From NCBI GenBank assembly GCA_947447825.1, contig CANFLL010000018.1, forward strand, positions 1 through 53,270: a stretch of DNA of 53,270 bases. The letters run 5' to 3'. A program made the position numbers and the translations under genes. Position 1 is the stretch's first letter; every line of letters starts with the position of its first letter. Origin of the DNA: Chitinophagaceae bacterium (GTDB lineage Bacteria > Bacteroidota > Bacteroidia > Chitinophagales > Chitinophagaceae). Shown here piece after piece: positions 51,992-53,270 of this stretch. The notes under the pieces are model-generated. The model saw only the letters and a list, made by a program, of their open reading frames with translations. It ran no database searches and was not told where the DNA came from.

Positions 51992-52684
51992 CTACATTCC
52001 CCTAACCGTTACACTCACTACGTTGCTAGCCGTGCCTACTTCTGCACCTTGATACAAAAAAATGAATACATATTCCCAAACAACAGCCGTTCCTGCTGGT
52101 GGGAGTTCTGCGTTATCTAAATAAGTGGGGTTTACTGCCTTATCATATTTCAATAATCCTTTGCCATCACCACTATTTTTGTATATCTGTGCTGCATCAA
52201 ATTTGCCCTTTGGATATTTTAAAAATGGGTGACCAGTATGCAGTGCTATTGTAACCACCGGTTTACCATTTTTTGGTACAAAAGGGGTTATTACCGCTTC
52301 AATGCCCAAATCGGTACCGATAGTTGTGGTATAATTGGGGCTTCTTTTGCAAGCCGCCGATATGGCTGCAAACCTACCCCTCATGCCGGGGTGTACCACT
52401 GCCGGCGCCACAACTATAGCAGGCGTACTTGGCGGAGTGGCTGCCACACCAGCATCAGCCCCATTATACAATTCATCGCCAAACTTCACCCAGCTATGCC
52501 CATATTTTGCAAATACATCCTTTTCATCTATTGCCCATCCCAAATAGGCTGTATCTTTTGCCTGAGCGGCAATAACATCTTCTGCAATACTTAGTGTAAC
52601 TTTATATCCACCTATTTTAGAATCGAAAGTTACTTTTTGACTATGAAATTCTTCTATATTCTGTTTGATAAATCCAGTTGGCAT
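51992..52684 (-). CDS. Protein of unknown function
   Basis: 230 residues, family not recognised. The start is ATG at 52684, with no signal peptide. The first 75 residues look helical (FIKQNIEEFHSQKVTFDSKI, EDVIAAQAKDTAYLGWAIDE). An Ala/Pro-rich linker follows (AATPPSTPAIVVAPAVV), then a charged turn (HPGMRGRFAAISAACKR) and a beta-rich C-terminus (PVVTIALHTGHPFLKYPKGK, WEYVFIFLYQGAEVGTASNV, VSVTVRGM) reminiscent of a fibronectin-III-like end. This helix-linker-beta layout resembles a group of hypothetical proteins of environmental bacteria. Its own terminator pair lies downstream and array E upstream. Confidence 0.75.
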   Translation of the reverse strand: MPTGFIKQNIEEFHSQKVTFDSKIGGYKVTLSIAEDVIAAQAKDTAYLGWAIDEKDVFAKYGHSWVKFGDELYNGADAGVAATPPSTPAIVVAPAVVHPGMRGRFAAISAACKRSPNYTTTIGTDLGIEAVITPFVPKNGKPVVTIALHTGHPFLKYPKGKFDAAQIYKNSGDGKGLLKYDKAVNPTYLDNAELPPAGTAVVWEYVFIFLYQGAEVGTASNVVSVTVRGM

Positions 52685-52764
52685 ACTATATTTTTTTTGA
52701 ATTAATTAAAAATTGATTGAGAAAAATTTTAAATCCCTGTAGCCTACCTTTTAGGCGTCTGCCT

Positions 52765-52974
52765 AATTGCTTTAGGCATCGGACTAATTGCTTTAGGCAT
52801 CGGACTAATTGCTTTAGGCATCGGACTAATTGCTTTAGGCATCGGACTAATTGCCTTAGGCATCGGCCTAATTGATTTAGGCATCGGCCTAATTGCTTTA
52901 GGCATCGGCCTAATTGATTTAGGCATCGGACTAATTGATTTAGGCGTCGGACTAATTGTTCTAGGCACAGGCCA
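52765..52974. repeat. 21-bp tandem array E (10 units)
   Basis: Ten units of aattgctttaggcatcggac+t; the first four are identical, the others vary at a few positions (gat for gct, gcct for gact, gcgtc for gcatc). A partial unit flanks each side. On the minus strand it reads as heptads S-P-M-P-K-A-I. It lies about 80 bp upstream of the gene at 52684, on its 5' side. Confidence 0.95.
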
Positions 52975-53092
52975 AATTGCTTTAGGAGAAGTATTATTTT
53001 CTCCCAAACTAAATCAACCATCCTTTTTCAGGTGCACAACGATTGCGCAGCCGAAAAAAACAATTTTAGAGGGGTGATTAATAAGAAACAGA

Positions 53093-53160
53093 GGGAAAGA
53101 GATAGTAGGCAAAGAGGCAATAGGGAAAGAGATAGTAGGCAAAGAGGCAATAGGGAAAGA
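53093..53160. repeat. 30-bp tandem repeat with 15-bp half-units
   Basis: gggaaagagatagta followed by ggcaaagaggcaata, repeated twice in full (53093 and 53123) with a third start at 53153. The two 15-bp halves resemble each other, so the array began as a 15-bp repeat. The rest of 52975-53223 shows nothing I can name. Confidence 0.85.
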
Positions 53161-53223
53161 TGGGCTGGCAGGCGGGTTTAACGTATTCATTTGTGAGAGA
53201 TTGTAAAAGGTTTATGTAAACCC

Positions 53224-53270
53224 ATGAAGAAAAATTCTTACCAATACTGCCTGAACCGTTTTATTATTGG
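53224..53270 (+). CDS. Possible start of a gene running off the right edge
   Basis: An ATG followed by MKKNSYQYCLNRFII, open to the window end. The Lys-rich start could be a signal peptide or cytosolic N-terminus. With 15 codons this is only a suggestion. Confidence 0.3.
   Translation, partial: MKKNSYQYCLNRFII

Noticed and set aside
7670-52974. CRISPR arrays
   Set aside because: The 21-bp units abut directly without unique spacers, are too short for CRISPR repeats, and no cas genes are present.
52686-53021. Two minus-strand frames of 87 and 111 codons at array E
   Set aside because: Both are translations of the tandem repeat; no separate start signals or family.

Overview
The window looks like a chromosomal segment from a Bacteroidota bacterium, most likely a Chitinophagaceae/Sphingobacteriia-type organism. 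The evidence is the gene content and order (a mraZ-to-ftsZ division/wall cluster with a Bacteroidota FtsL-like protein, MraY with a long insertion, FtsZ with a long C-terminal extension), a T9SS sorting domain, a GLPGLI protein beside a TonB-receptor-like barrel, a PID-CTERM-like mini protein, promoters of the TTG/TAnnTTTG type, weak Shine-Dalgarno sites and several TTG starts. The DNA is AT-rich. No tRNA, rRNA, CRISPR, prophage or intact IS element was recognised.

Layout. 1-1.4 kb: the start of an exported protein and miaE, both on the minus strand. 1.4-7.6 kb: one giant soluble histidine kinase with 14 PAS domains. 8.3-26 kb: the dcw cluster on the plus strand, mraZ-rsmH-ftsL-ftsI-murE-mraY-murD-ftsW-murG-murC-ftsQ-ftsA-ftsZ, closed by a terminator. 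murF and ddl are absent. It makes UDP-MurNAc-peptide (MurC, D, E), lipids I and II (MraY, MurG), polymerises and crosslinks septal wall (FtsW, FtsI) and builds the division ring (FtsQ, L, A, Z). A four-copy 10-bp-spaced GTG repeat just before mraZ looks like its autoregulatory operator, and two perfect DnaA boxes lie further upstream. 26.4-32.8 kb: a secreted leucine-rich-repeat T9SS protein, a lipoprotein, and an ECF sigma factor overlapping a membrane protein that joins an anti-sigma-like N-terminus to a barrel-like C-terminus.

32.9-46.5 kb (minus strand): ppk-ppx (polyphosphate), rpmE2 (L31), a sialate O-acetylesterase, fbp-hypothetical-ABC ATPase, a PID-CTERM-like protein, a HAD phosphatase with a WbqC protein, RNase G with a 29-codon basic ribosomal-type gene just upstream, a TPR protein and an HU/IHF protein. 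mutY (plus strand) diverges from HU. 47.8-52.7 kb: a TonB-receptor-like barrel with a GLPGLI protein, and an unrecognised 230-residue protein.

The most unusual signal is in the spacers. Five unrelated tandem arrays all have a period of exactly 21 bp, and a sixth has 41 bp. Two lie inside the dcw cluster. A second signal is a CCCCTTTAGGGG-type dispersed palindrome that has entered the N-terminal coding sequences of murC (an exact 66-bp in-frame insert with no alternative start downstream) and murD, and supplies the stop region of murG. Two MITE-like inverted-repeat elements and a duplicated terminator add to the repeat load.
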